Assembly: GCA_964006375.1 (NCBI GenBank)
Contig: OZ023265.1
Span: 10,015,795 to 10,079,794, forward strand
Direction: 5' to 3'
Origin: Tillus elongatus
Lineage: Eukaryota > Arthropoda > Insecta > Coleoptera > Cleridae
DNA: 64,000 nt
Shown here: one piece after another, positions 1 to 13,782 of the stretch
Layout of the letters: each line of letters begins with the position of its first letter
Position numbering within the stretch: the stretch's first letter is position 1
Program-made: the position numbers and the translations under genes
Notes under the pieces: model-generated
Told to the model about the DNA's origin: nothing
Database searches by the model: none
The model's input: only the letters and a program-made list of their open reading frames with translations

Positions 1-638
<638 letters not shown>

Positions 639-764
639 AAAAAGATTATAACTGAATGTCTTAAAAGTTATACAACACAAGTTTGACAAAGACAAACCTT
701 GCAGTTGCAGCTAAGAAATTGCACTGAGAATATCCCTAAAGGTATAGTTACCTATAATTATAAT

Positions 765-1613
<849 letters not shown>

Positions 1614-1984
1614 CTTTTTATCTATGATGTCTGGTTCCGGTTAACAAGTAAATACTCGCACAGAAGTTTATTGAATATCTCTAGTCTTTTACAATTTTTT
1701 ATATTGTTTGGTAAATTATTGAACAGGCTAATTCCCTTATGATTTATTTTATTTTTATCAGAGTTTGTGTTTGATATAGATAAATCATATAATGAATATG
1801 TTCTAGTGTTGCGATCGTGGACATTTGAGTTTGTATATAGTCCAATATCTACATTAATTACGTTGTTTTATATGTTATGTATATATTTTACTGATTCAAG
1901 GATTGTGAGTTCAGATACTTTCAAGAATTTCGTTTCGTTATATAAGTGAATAGTTGGAGTGTACATATTTTTATTATAAAGATA

Positions 1985-3095
1985 TCTATTGATGTGGAGA
2001 AGAAAGAAAGTAGGGGCTAAAGCTGAACCTTGAGGAACTGCTGCATTAATTGGATACAGTTTAGAGGAATGGCCATTCACGACAACAGAAATGCTCCGGT
2101 TGGAGAGGAAGTTTTCTCTCCAGGTACAGAGTTTTGGTGGTAGGCCATAGGCTGGAAGTTTATTAAGCAACGCTGCGTGCCAGACCTGGTCGAATGCTTT
2201 GGATATGTCTAGAGCGACAATCTGCGATTCACCGTGTAGTTTCATAGACTTGTTCCAAGAATAGGTGACAAAGAAAATGAGGTCGGCAGTCGATCTGCGC
2301 TGACGGAATCCATACTGCCTGCCGTGGATTAGACTGTGTTTTTCAAGAAATTTCAGTAATTCGGTGTTTATATACTTTTTCATCACTTTAAAGACGACTG
2401 AAAGGAGAGAAATGGACCTGTAGTTGCTAGGAAGCGCTTTGGATCCTTTGGTTGTACTCGAGCAGTTTTCCAGTTACTAGGGAGTATGCCTCTATTGTAA
2501 GATGTCTGAAACAGACGAGTCCGGGTAGGAGCAGGTTCTGGTTGCGCATTTTTTAGAACAATTGCTGGGATCTTGTCAAGGCCAGAGGCTTTTCTGGTAT
2601 TAAGAGAAGGGAGCATCTTTCGTACCTTCTTAATTTTGAAAATGATATCCGTCATTTTATGCGCGACATTGGGGACTGTTGGTGGTTGAACATTTGGAGG
2701 TGGGTTGAGAGTAGAATTGCCGGCGAAGAACGAGGCAAAAAGTTCAGCCTTGCCCAGTGTGGTAGAAAGAATTTCATCCCTTGAAACGAGATGTGGGAAC
2801 GTGCTCTTGCAGAAATTATTCCCAATAGATGTAGCAAGAGTCTCGAAGGGTTTGCTGCGGTTGGAGCTTGAGAATACTTTGTTTTTGATGTGGTTATTAA
2901 ACCAGTTTTTTGCCTCAGAAAGAATGCGGACATAGCGGTTTCTTGCGTTGTTAAATACTTGACAGTTTTCTTGACTGGGATTGTATAGAAGCGTTTTGTG
3001 AGCTTTGACCTTTTCAAGTCTGACCTTGTCACAGGATTAAGAGAACCAGGGCTTTTGAGTAGCTGAAGAGGTTTTCTGTGTACGTGGAATAAATT
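1985..3095 (-). pseudogene. Jockey/CR1-type LINE fragment (copy 1)
   Basis: Reverse-transcriptase fragment of the LINE whose best copy is at 53.2-56.49 kb. On the - strand it starts in the region just downstream of the endonuclease and runs through the RT fingers and palm (GFRQRRSTADL, KAFDQVWH, VPQGSALAPT), stopping at LLHIN before the YADD box. It is broken into three overlapping frames by indels and is truncated at both ends. The 1868-1984 extension of the last open frame is not LINE. Confidence 0.9.
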
Positions 3096-4046
3096 TAAAC
3101 TATGTAGAATGTTTTTGATTCCTATTACCAAATATTTTATAACGAATTAGATTATATTATTTCTAATTTATTTTATTGACGAACTTTTGTGAAAAAAATT
3201 ATGAATCTTTGTAGAAATACTTCTTAGCAGCTTTTTTATTAATAATGTATCCTGGAAAATTATATTAGCAATTAAACAGTCTCGCAAGGCTTTTAATTTT
3301 ATGTGGTTTGAACAAAACCTATACTTCTAATAAAATATTGCAAAACTTCGCCGAGATCTATTGCGATCGATGTGACAGAAACTATTACAATATTTATAGT
3401 TCGATTCTCTCGAACACCTGAAAGAAAAAGGTAGAACCAAAACGAAAACGATAAATTGTGTGTTTATGTATTTATACGCATTTGATAAAGTGTATATTGA
3501 ATTTATAGAGTGTACCCGCTTCTTGCTTTATACAGAAGAACAGGGTTTTTCCATTTTCCACAACACATCTAAGCCGTTTGCGCTGGACTATATTCTTAAC
3601 CTCATATTACATTCGCCTTCATTTACTCCCAATGGCCTTCACCGGAGGAAACTTACAATGTATCCAAATAAAATCCACCACACAATAATTTTCGGGCGTT
3701 TGCAGCCGAAATAGGAGTTCCTGCAAACGTTCTTTTGCAATAAATTATGTTTACCCCACTGTATCTGAAAACGACATATATTTAATATTACGAGGAGCCG
3801 ATTGTTTTCGTGCTTGCTAAAAGCAACTTAAAGATAATTAATATCATAAAAAAATACGCTGAATACGCTCTCCAGAAATGTGTCTCATGGCCCAGGTTGC
3901 TATATAAGAAATTAAAGAGTTGTCACCCTCCAAAAAATGGGTGCTTCCAAAACTGTCGATAATGCCACCAAATAGTTGCAAATAATCTGTTATCCAATCC
4001 TACAAGTTTTGAGTCCGATGCCTTGCTCGGTTGAAACATTCAAGAC
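3096..4046. other. No recognisable gene
   Basis: AT-rich sequence between a LINE fragment and a HINE-like element. The longest open frame (3460-3714, 84 codons) has no family motif, no splice context and no repeat relative here, so I do not call it a gene. Confidence 0.5.
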
Positions 4047-4560
<514 letters not shown>

Positions 4561-4784
4561 AAATAAATCTGATTCAAGAAAGTTAAAACGTCAAAATTGA
4601 TTGATCAGAATGTGAGTAAAAAATACTACAAGAAATGACTAACAAGCTCCTAGATATGTGTCTAAGTAGTTATTTTCCTTGATTTCGTTTTAATATCAGC
4701 AAAAAATCCATTGTAAATCAAAATGGTTTTTTGTAAATTGTAAAACCTTGAACAATAGGATATACCTGCTAGTAAATCCATGTA

Positions 4785-4860
4785 GCACGTAGCTCAGTGG
4801 GCTAGGTCTCTGTACATCGTATAATCGACTCCCACATGACGAGTTTTAATCCTAGTTAGT
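4785..4860 (+). other. tRNA-like module, degenerate (SINE or TE promoter remnant)
   Basis: TAGCTCAGTGGGCTAGG fits a Pol III A box well. About 45 bp further on, GAGTTTTAATCC is a weakened B box. No cloverleaf with a paired acceptor stem can be drawn, so this is not a functional tRNA gene; more likely a tRNA-derived retroposon or captured promoter. Confidence 0.4.
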
Positions 4861-5091
4861 GACTTTACTTTTTATCAATTTTTTTTAGTCTCATTTCACT
4901 TTACAGTTATCTAATCAGATTGTTGTTATTCCGATGAATTTTTTAGGGTGTTTTGGTATAAAAAATAATTTGATAAGGAGGAGATGAAAATTTTATGGTT
5001 TAATTCAATTTGAATAGCATATCTGCTTGTTTGTTCTTGTCCTAACTTAGTGAAACCGTTTAATATGACTTTTTCCGTGGTAAGTGCTTGT

Positions 5092-5212
5092 TTTAGGGAA
5101 TTTTCTGAAACAAAAAATCACTAACGAGGAGATCTCCACTTTTGAATTTAGAAAAAATTTGTTCAAATGTGCGCGAACTAGGCTCTCTAGTACCCATATC
5201 AAGGGTCAGTTT

Positions 5213-5308
<96 letters not shown>

Positions 5309-5425
5309 TTAGAGGAATTTAAAGAAAAAAAATTTGAAGTTTTCATCAAAACGTAAAAATACGCGATTTGAAACGTCAAAATTGGCAACAGTTAGGCAAA
5401 GAACCTGAAAGAAATACGGAATTTT
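5092..5425 (+). repeat. HINE-like element with (TA)n core, internally deleted
   Basis: A degenerate end B at about 5092-5125, then the GAGGAGATC block and (TA)n at about 5217-5304. The block after the TA tract is mostly deleted, joining directly to the AAACGTCAAAATTGG tail. Confidence 0.6.
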
Positions 5426-5509
5426 GACAATCACAGGATGGCCCATAAGTCGTTGGTGATACATACAAATTTTTTGAGCGTTCCTTATTGCATTTTTGCA
5501 TTTTTCATC

Positions 5510-5812
5510 GAAACGCAGTAAGTGCGTTTTGGCGGCGAATTTTCATTAAATCCTTCAAATTTCAATTACTCAATTTGCTATTAATCTAAGGTTTGTTGGC
5601 TAAGAAACCAGTTTTCTCGGAAACATTTTAAGTTTATTTTCGGAAAATTTTTGTACATTCAAACAAGTTATTTTGATAAAATATTGTACATTGTTCCTAC
5701 TATATAGGCTATACCGGTGACCAAATTGATGCCTGCTTGCATTAAAGAGATGTTTGCTATTAAAAACATTTTTATGAAAAATTCACTTCCATAACGCACT
5801 TGCTGCGGCCAA
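5510..5812 (+). repeat. MITE-like element bounded by two end-A repeats
   Basis: About 300 bp with end A at the left and its inverted copy at the right. The interior shows the recurrent CTATATAGG and GATGCCTGC motifs also seen at 19.36, 21.10, 36.15, 51.57 and 62.59 kb. It interrupts the 3' part of the piggyBac transposase: piggyBac homology begins directly after its right end. Confidence 0.75.
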
Positions 5813-7500
5813 ACTTATTATTCTCTTCTACTGTACTGCCAGTATGCATTGTAGACAATAGCAGTACAGATTTAGCTTTCTTAGGTGTAAAAGACACTAA
5901 AGTTTTCTGATTGTCGAATACGAACCAGGGTGACATAACTTGTTTTTGTTTGTTTGGGAGAAATGATGGTGTAATTTCCCTCTTATTTTTCCTAAGATTA
6001 TCCACAATGGTTAAATTGAACTCGGCAAGCACTTTGTCAGCCAGTGGGATGATGGTGAACCAGTTGTCCATAGTCAAGTTCTGTCCTGTCCCGTGAATGG
6101 GATCTGTTAACTTTTTTACATAATAATCTGGGAGAGGTTCTTTATTTGGTCTTTTTTCTTTGCCGATATATGGAACGGAAATTACCATATAATAGGGATG
6201 GGCACATTTCTTAAAACATCGAGGTTAACATCGATGTTTAACATCGAAACCTACTATGCAGGTGAAAAAACGGCTATTACTGGTTCTGTGTTACTGTCAG
6301 AGCCCAGCGCCATCAGTCTCCGAGCCTTAAATGTTCCTGTTTATGATGTTACTACGTCAATTAATCGGACAGGAGTGCCCATTTATGCCAGATAGCCGGA
6401 ATTTAATACTTACTGCGTTCACGTACAGATGTCGCTTAAGTCACAATGTGCAAAGAGTAAAGAATCAATTAGTAATTTGTTCAGTAAATTGATGTATTTT
6501 TTACCTACTTAAAGACTTTCGAAATGAAAAATGACAGGACACTTATGGGATACGTAACGATGTTTCGATGATTACAAATCGATGTTCAAAATATAACATC
6601 GAAATTACAACATCGATGTTTTATACATCGATGTTCAATGGAAAACATCGATATTCCAAAAACATCGATGTTAGGTGCCCATCCCTACCATATAATAAGT
6701 ACGTGAATCGCACATCGTTATCATTTTTATCCCATATTTGTCAGGTGATGCAATGTAAGCTCTAAAGGGGCAGTTGCCTCGAAATCGCTACAATTATTCA
6801 TCAACAGTACAATAACTGTGAGGGGTATAATATTTTGTACAGTTAGAGATGAATGATTCTCTTATATTACGTACTGAAAAAAAATTATTTTCCCCGTTTC
6901 TGATGGTTTTGTCGTCAAATCTAAGGCAAGATATCATAAACCTAAATCTCGTTTTACTCATTATGCATCGATATACTTCTGGTCCATATTTTGATCACAT
7001 CTCTGCAATGATCATGGGGTTGTCTTTTCTGCAACCTGCTATATAGATGAGTCCAATGACGGCCAAAATCTTGTCAGCATCTGTCTCTTCAACAAACGCA
7101 CATAATTCTCCTTCTGCCTTTTTATTTCAATATTTGTATGTAAGACAATAATGTCTATAATATCCGTGCTAAAAAATGTCCATGAATCTAACTCAGTTGC
7201 TATATTTTTAGCCGCATCTTTTGGTCCCGGAACACGTAGCGCAATGTTTCGTTCAGGTGTACGAGTACGACACGGAATCTCAGTGCTCCAGATATGCCCA
7301 TTTTTAGCTTTCACAACTTTTCCTGGAAGCTGTTGTTCTCTCTCATCCTCTTTATTTGCATACGCTGAGTAGATGCTCTCTCGCTCGGATTGGATAGAAA
7401 CATTGTCCTCGTAGTCAGTTTTTATCCGAATCAGGTTCATTGTCGAGTTCCTTATACCATCGTTATAGAGTTTTCTCAAAGTTTGGATGATCCGGTCGGA
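5813..7500 (-). pseudogene. piggyBac-family transposase relic, interrupted by a hAT element
   Basis: A DDE transposase of the piggyBac superfamily (DNA cut-and-paste, normally at TTAA). On the - strand the N-terminal part (7479-7039) has the typical region GHIWSTEIP, RTPERNIA and ELDSWTFF. A middle part at about 7040-6696 includes YCTVDE followed by in-frame stops. The 6188-5813 part holds LTMDNWFTIIPLA and NLRKNKREI, diagnostic of the family. A 495-bp hAT insertion (6193-6687) splits it; skipping the insert and one target copy reads straight through. The 3' end is replaced by a MITE. Frameshifts and stops make it dead. Confidence 0.85.
6193..6687. mobile_element. Non-autonomous hAT element with 8-bp target duplication
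   Basis: The ends are TAGGGATGGGCAC and its inverted copy (GGTGCCCATCCCTA), flanked by identical 8-bp CCATATAA copies at 6185-6192 and 6688-6695. An 8-bp duplication with this TIR is characteristic of hAT elements. No transposase is encoded. Many AACATCGATGTT-type palindromes cluster near both ends (about 6215-6250 and 6550-6672). It inserted into the piggyBac relic, so it is younger. Confidence 0.9.
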
Positions 7501-7576
7501 TAGCCGAAATATTGCGTCATTTCTAATCTACTGAACAAAATTAAAATAAAAGTAATGCTTACCTGGGGTTCCCCGT

Positions 7577-7738
7577 CACCCCGAACACAATATAACAAAT
7601 AAACAATTGCATTCAAGAAAAACGCGTTCTAACAACGTGCACACTTTAACCTTAAATGAATATAGTGAAGACGGCGATGTTGCCAGCTAATGCACAAAAA
7701 AGTAGTTAATATTTAAATTTTGTCTGGGGTGACGGGTT
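7577..7738. repeat. Inverted-repeat pair, probable piggyBac 5' end
   Basis: CCCGTCACCCC near 7577 and its inverted copy GGGGTGACGGG ending at 7738 lie about 140 bp apart, just upstream of the piggyBac N terminus. piggyBac termini begin with CCC and often carry an inner inverted repeat. The expected TTAA is not visible at the outer edge, where a LINE tail abuts. Confidence 0.4.
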
Positions 7739-7741
7739 TAT

Positions 7742-10700
7742 TTTTATTTTTTTATTTCAACAACACACCACGAGGGCTTACAGCCTAAATACTATCGTAC
7801 CGTGGGTGTCGACAAGGAGGAAAGAGGCAACTTGTTAATTCTGGACTTTAAGGTTTGGAGGTTCGGGGGAGAAGGAAAAACATGTGCCGGCAAGGAATTC
7901 CACAACTTGGAAGTCCTCGGGACAAAAGAGCGGTCATATCAAGATGTTCTATGTCTGGTGACCTGGACAGTAAAAGGGTGCATTCGCTCTGTTCCTCTGG
8001 TAGATCTGTTGGGGGCAGCAGGTGGAGGAACTATGGAAGAAAGCTCTTCTGAGCAGTGCCCGTGCAGATATCTATAAAAAAGAGAGAGAGGTCACCAAGG
8101 GCACGTCAGTGGGCAAGGGATGACAGCCTTTGGGTGAGGGTAGCGTCACCGATGAGATGTATAGCTCTCTTCTGAATGGAGTCCAGGATAGCGAGTGTAG
8201 AAGCGGCAGCAGCACCCCAGATGTGGGAGCAGTATTCGAGGTTTTGTCCTATTTGTGAAGTGTATAAAGTATAGAGATTAGCTGGTGAAAAGTATTTGCG
8301 AACCCGGAAGAGGAAACCTAATTTCTTAGCAGCCGCTTCTGCAATTGATGTGACATGTTGGTGCCAATTGGGATTTCGATCCACAAGTGGAAAGGACTCA
8401 TTACTTTGAATAACTTGGTTGTTTATTGTGATGGGTCTAGGGCTGGTGTATCTCTTATGAGAAAGAAAGCAAGATTGTGATTTGGTGGGGTTCAATTGTA
8501 CAAGATTTTTACTTCCTCTGTCTAATATTTTTTGGAGATCCACGGAGATAGAACCCTCCGTGAGTCTGCGATCCTCATCTAATTGGGCTAAAGAGACAGG
8601 CTTACAATATTGTATATTTGAGTGGAGGGTGCTGTCGTCCGCGTAACTGTGAACTGGGTCCGATGTGCTAGAGAGGAGGTCATTGATGTGGAGAAGAAAC
8701 AAAGTAGGGGCTAAAGCTAAACCTTGAGGAACTCCTGCATCAATTGAATACAGTTTAGAGGAATAGCCATTCACGACAACAGAAATGCTCCGGTTGGAGA
8801 GAAAATTTGCCGTCCACGTACAGAGTTTTGGTGGTAGGCCATAGACCGGTAGTTTATTAAGCAGCGCTACGTGCCAGACCTGGTCGAATGCTTTGGATAT
8901 GTCTAGAGCGACAATCTGGGATTCGCCGTGTAGTTCCATAAACTTGTTCCAAGAATGGGTGACAAAGGAAAGGAGGTCGGCAGTTGATCTGCGCTGACGG
9001 AATCCATACTGCCTGTCGTGGATTAGACTGTGTTTTTCAAGAAATTTTAGTAATATGGTGTTTATATACTTTTCCATCACTTTAGAGATGACTGAAAGGA
9101 GAGAAATAGGCCTGTAGTTGCTAGGAAGCGCTTTCGATCCTTCCTTGAGGACGGGTTATACTCGAGTAGTTTTCCAGTTACTAGGGAATATGCCTCTATT
9201 GTAAGATACCTGTAACAGACGAGTCAGGACAGGAGCAAGTTCTGCTGCGCATTTTTTGAGAATAATTGCTGGGATCTTGCCAGAGGCTTTCCTGCTATTA
9301 AGAGAAGAGAGCATCTTTCGTACCTTTTTAGTTTTGAAAATGATATCCGTCATCTTATGCGCGACATTGGGGACTGTTGGTGGTTAAACATTTGGAGGTG
9401 GGTTGAGAGTAGAATTGCCGGCGAACAACGAGGCAAAAAGTTCAGCCTTGCCCAGGGCGGTAGAAACAATTTCATCCCCTGAGACAAGAGGTGGGAACGT
9501 GCTCTTGCAGAAATTATTCCCAATAGATTTAGCAAGAGTCCAGAAGGGTTTGCTGCCATTGGAGCTTGAGAGGACTTTGTTTTTGATGTGGTTATTAAAC
9601 GAGTTTTTTGCCTCAGAAAGAATGCGGACATAGCGGTTTCTTGCGTCGTTAAATGCTTGACGGTTTTCTTGACTGGGATTGTGTAGAAGCTCTTTGTGAG
9701 CTTTGACCTTTTCAAGTCTGGCCTTGTCACAGGATTTAGAGAACCAGTGCGTTTGAGTGGCTGCAGGGGTTTTCTGTGTACGTGGAATAAATAATTCCAT
9801 GCCAGCTTGGATAATTTCGGTGACGTTTTGTGAGATATCAGAGGGGTCAGGATGAGAGAAGCAGACAGACGCCCATGGAAATGAGGAAAAGTAATCTCGC
9901 ATTTCGTCCCAGTTCGCGGAGTTGTAGTGCCAAACGATACGTGGGTGTGATGACTGTGTGACCTTGGGTTGCATTGCGCAGGAAGCAGTGACCATTCCGT
10001 AGTCTGAGCGACCCAGGGGGGCGGTGACTGATATCTTATAGCAGTCAGGATTTGTAGTTAGAAGGAGATCCAAGGGATTTGAGCTGTGTGTTGGGTTGCG
10101 AGGAAAGTAAGTAGGTTGCTGAACCATGATGGCTAAAGAATTGCTGACTGCAAAGACCTCCGCTGCTCTTCCTTGTGGATCGGTTTTTTAAGATCTTAGC
10201 CATTTCTTATTATGGATGCAACAGATGAATTTAGTTACAGCGCTGAGAGAGAGTTTTATCCATAGTATGTCTTTTCTTCCAGCTTCTAAATTGGGGAGTC
10301 TGGTGCAGGGTAGATTGCTACGGACGTACGCGCACACGCCTCCATGCAATCCAAAAGAAGTAAGGAGCTCATACCCCGGGAAATTAAGGTGATTAGTGGA
10401 TGTTTTGTCACTTATTTAAGTTTCGGTGAGGAAGAGGAGTTGGGGCCTATTAGCCTTGAGGAAATGGTGGACTCAGTTCAGGTTAGAATTAAGGCCACAT
10501 ATATTTGAGAAGGATATTGTAAATCTCGATGCTGGCGCCCCCTGTACACCCCTCTCCCGGAAATCCGAATGAAGGGTATTTTACCTCCGGATTCTTTTGT
10601 ACAAGGAAAAGCCATGATCATTTTTGCTAATAAGGGAAACCGACTCATACACCAGAACCGGAAACGTCGGTTGGGACTTCACCGGTCCCTTGATGTAAGG

Positions 10701-10770
10701 GGTGGTACCTCCTCGGGCGTGAAAAAAATCCTTTACTATCACGTAAAGGAAAATTCCACTACCACCTACC
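7742..10770 (-). pseudogene. Jockey/CR1-type LINE, near full length but decayed (copy 2)
   Basis: Its 3' end is marked by an A-rich tail (T-rich on +, 7739-7762) and the shared 3' UTR. The RT and C-terminal domain are read at 9080-8106 (GFRQRRST, KAFDQVWH, GVPQGLALAP, SYADDS), with earlier parts at 9353-9156 and 10127-9384. The endonuclease region and 5' UTR reach about 10770. Several frameshifts and stops separate these frames, so it is non-autonomous now. Compared with copy 8 it has lost part of the endonuclease. Confidence 0.9.
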
Positions 10771-12290
10771 ATATTGCAAGTTTACCACACCAGTCAACTA
10801 TTAAAGAGCTGACCATCTTTAGAACTTGTCCACTAAACATTCTAGGGTTAAAGTAATTTCCAACATTAAATATTTTAAAGAGACCCAGCCAATTAACCAG
10901 TTGGAAATTTAGAATTTATGTCAATATTGTGGAATTTTAAACTAGGCTTTTGCAAGTGACCTTTTCTGGTATATTTTTGGTTTGTTTACGTAGCTAGTTG
11001 AAGAAAATGGCGTTATAATTAAATAATAACAGAAATGTTAATTAAAGTGGATACTTTATAAAAATGTTTGTAGCCATAAAAAACTGATGTCCATTCAAAT
11101 GGACGTTCCATTTTTACGAGGAAAACAGATAGTAAAAAACTGACTAGCCATTACAAATAACAACTGTATCTAATGAAATATCCAAAAAATGGTACCAGTA
11201 ACTAAGTAAAACTCATTACATACCGTCATGTGTAGCCCGCCGAAACTCTGCCATTGCTTACAAATTTTTATTCTAAGTTATTTTGCTTTAAAGTGCACAA
11301 CAACATATTGTTCCTTAAAATCGCATGTCGACTACGTTGGACCCAAGGATCTAAGCCAGTCGATTTAACTGTTACTGAAATATAAAATAAAAACCAAGTG
11401 TCCATTTGAATGAACATCGGGATAACAAGATTCTGAAAACATTAAAGGACACATACCTGAAAAAAAAGGAAAAGGTACATCAACAGGAAAACACAAGTGA
11501 TGAAGTGTGGAAGCTACAAGAGCTGTTGGCGACAGAGAGTCATGCTTGCGACGACAATGCGACATTGGGTTTATACTGTGATGATGACAAAAAAAAACTC
11601 GCAATTTTCTCAGAGTTATCATTTCCTGGAACGCACACAATGTCAACTTGTACCATTAATAAAAATTAACCAGGTTGTTTCAGTTATTTAAGGCATTTAT
11701 AATAATGCTTATCTTAACCGTGACACAACCTCCTTATCTGATCGCATATATCTCACCGGGAAGTCAACTGAGTCGCAATGAGTAAGTTCCTTGGCTATTA
11801 TACAAGAGATACATCATGCCGGTGTCCGAACTAGACAGCTTTATTACATCAATTTAAAAAGTTTAAATCCGCTTCTCGATTATGAGCAGCTCCTTGCGCA
11901 CCTGAGAGTCTGAGCTATTACAAGGACAGAGAAGAGTGTAGAAAATTTACTATCGAATTTATGTTGGTACTAATATTAAATATTTTTAGTAGGTATCCTG
12001 AGTTCTAGTGCTATTTAGAATAATAATCATCATTACAGTCTAAAGGTAATGTCGCCTGTAATTACTAAATTAAAGTATGCAGGTATATTATAACTGCCAA
12101 ATCGCCACAACGTGTGGAAATATGGAATCGGCGACAAAAATTGTTAAACATTTTTTTCGCTTAAACCTTATTAAAGTGTCAAAATATATAGAAGTTATTA
12201 TTAGCGGACGAAAAATTTGTCTATCGGTCTGTATGTCTGTCTGTTTGTAGACGCGACAAATTCAGGACGAATTGAGATATCGTCTTTGAT
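10771..12290. other. No recognisable gene
   Basis: Intergenic AT-rich sequence. A lysine-rich open frame at 11406-11669 has no motif I can place. Its opening, TCCATTTGAATGAAC, loosely mirrors TTCAAATGGACG near 11096, which could be ends of an unknown decayed element. A GTCTG-rich stretch sits near 12225-12250. Confidence 0.4.
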
Positions 12291-12294
12291 ATAC

Positions 12295-13592
12295 AGTCCT
12301 TCTTCAAGTGCCGTCTTCTCTTAGAAGGTTGGCTATCATCATGGCTATTCTCACTTTTGATGCTGCAGCTCTGAACAACTCAACGGAACTACAGTTGTAC
12401 CATTTTCTCAGATTATTTAGCCAGGAAATGCGTCTTCTTCCTCTGCTTCTCTTTCCTGTATCTTTCCCTGCATAATATTCTGCAACAATACATATTTCAC
12501 TTATCTCATCACGTGGCCCAGATATTGCAGCTTCCTTATTTTAATTGTGTTCAATATTTCTTTTTCTTTTCTCATTCTTCCCAGTAGCTGCTCATTTGTT
12601 ACCATGTCTACCCAACTTATCCTCAAGATCCTTCTATACCACATCTCAAATGCCTCCAGTCGATCACGTATATCTTTCTTTAGCATCCATGATTCCATCC
12701 CATATAGCAACACCGAGAAAACGTATCATCTCAATATTCTGACTCTAAGTTGCAAGTTAAGATGTCTACTGCATAACACGCTTCTCATTCTGTTAAATAT
12801 GGTTCTGGCTTGTCCAATTCTTGATTTAATTTCTTCAGCGTACTCATTATTTTCATTGACAGTTGTTCCCAGGTACCTGTACTTACTGACTTTCTCTACT
12901 AGTTCTCCGTTGATCCATAGGTTTTCCTGTTGCTGAACTGATTTTGTAATGGTCATAAATTTGGTCTTTATAATATTTATGGGAAGTCCGCTCTCCTCGC
13001 TACTCGTCACCACTTGATCTACTAAGCTCTGTAAATCTTCTATTGTTTCGGCAATGAGTATGGTGTCGTCTGCATACCGGATATTGATAATGGGTATTCC
13101 ATTGACCTTTACTCCTATTGTTGTTTCTTCCAGCGCTCTCTGAATGATTTCTTCCGAGTAAAGATTAAATAATAGCGGCGATAGTACACATCCTTGCCTT
13201 ACACCACGTTGTATTTTTACTTCTTCTGAGAGTTCATTGTCCACCTTAATATTATCCGTCTGGCTGTAATATAAATTATTTATTATTCTAATATCTTTCA
13301 TGTCTATATTTTTACTTTTAAGTGACTGAATGAGGTGGTTGTGGCGGACTCTATCAAATGCTTTGTTGCAGTCAAAGAAACAGACATACATCGGCTGATT
13401 GATGTCCATGCATCTTTGAGTCAACACATTGAAGGCAAACAAGGCTTCTCTTGTTCCCATTGCATTTCTGAAGCCAAATTAGGTTTCGCTAATATCTTGT
13501 TCTAATTTCCTAAAAATTCTCTGGTATATTATCTGTAGGGATATTATGCGAGCATGACTCATTAGACTGATGGTTCGGTGGTCACTACATAC
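12295..13592 (-). pseudogene. RTE-clade LINE, 5' truncated
   Basis: RT of a non-LTR retrotransposon distinct from the abundant LINE. From the 5' side: DHRTISLMSHARI (about 13585), an in-frame stop, then a 244-codon frame at 13460-12726 with FFDCNKAFDRVRH, GVRQGCVLSPLLFNLYSE and IRYADDTILIAE (catalytic YADD), then KYRYLGTTV. A frame change follows into the C-terminal region (12713-12501: LEAFEMWYRRILRISW, LQYLGHVMR) and on to about 12300 (RRRISWLNNLRKW). These blocks are typical of RTE-type elements. The endonuclease is missing. Confidence 0.88.
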
Positions 13593-13596
13593 AGTT

Positions 13597-13782
13597 AGCT
13601 CCCAACAAACGAACGGTCGCAATAACTTTTCAACGAATTGAGATACAATCTTCAAATTTGGTATCCTGTTAGCACCCGACAAAAGAACGCTTCGACTTCT
13701 TTTTGGGTAAGATTGCTTCAAGGGGTGGGGGATAAATGGGGGATGATTTAGTGAAAATTGACATTTTTTCGCTAAAACTCGA
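13597..13782 (+). repeat. Diverged repeat also present inverted near 42.43-42.62 kb
   Basis: The text around 13620-13780 (TTGAGATACAATCTTCAAATTTGG, in two pieces, then TAGCACCCGAC) matches the 42430-42620 region in the opposite orientation. Unidentified dispersed repeat without coding potential. Confidence 0.4.

Noticed and set aside
3460..3714. 84-codon open frame
   Set aside because: No motif, no splice signals in a sensible phase, and composition like its surroundings.
4785..4860. Possible tRNA gene
   Set aside because: A box good but B box degenerate and no acceptor-stem pairing; kept only as a tRNA-like module.
11406..11669. 87-codon lysine-rich frame, considered as a transposase or gag piece
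   Set aside because: No diagnostic motif could be matched and the frame is isolated.
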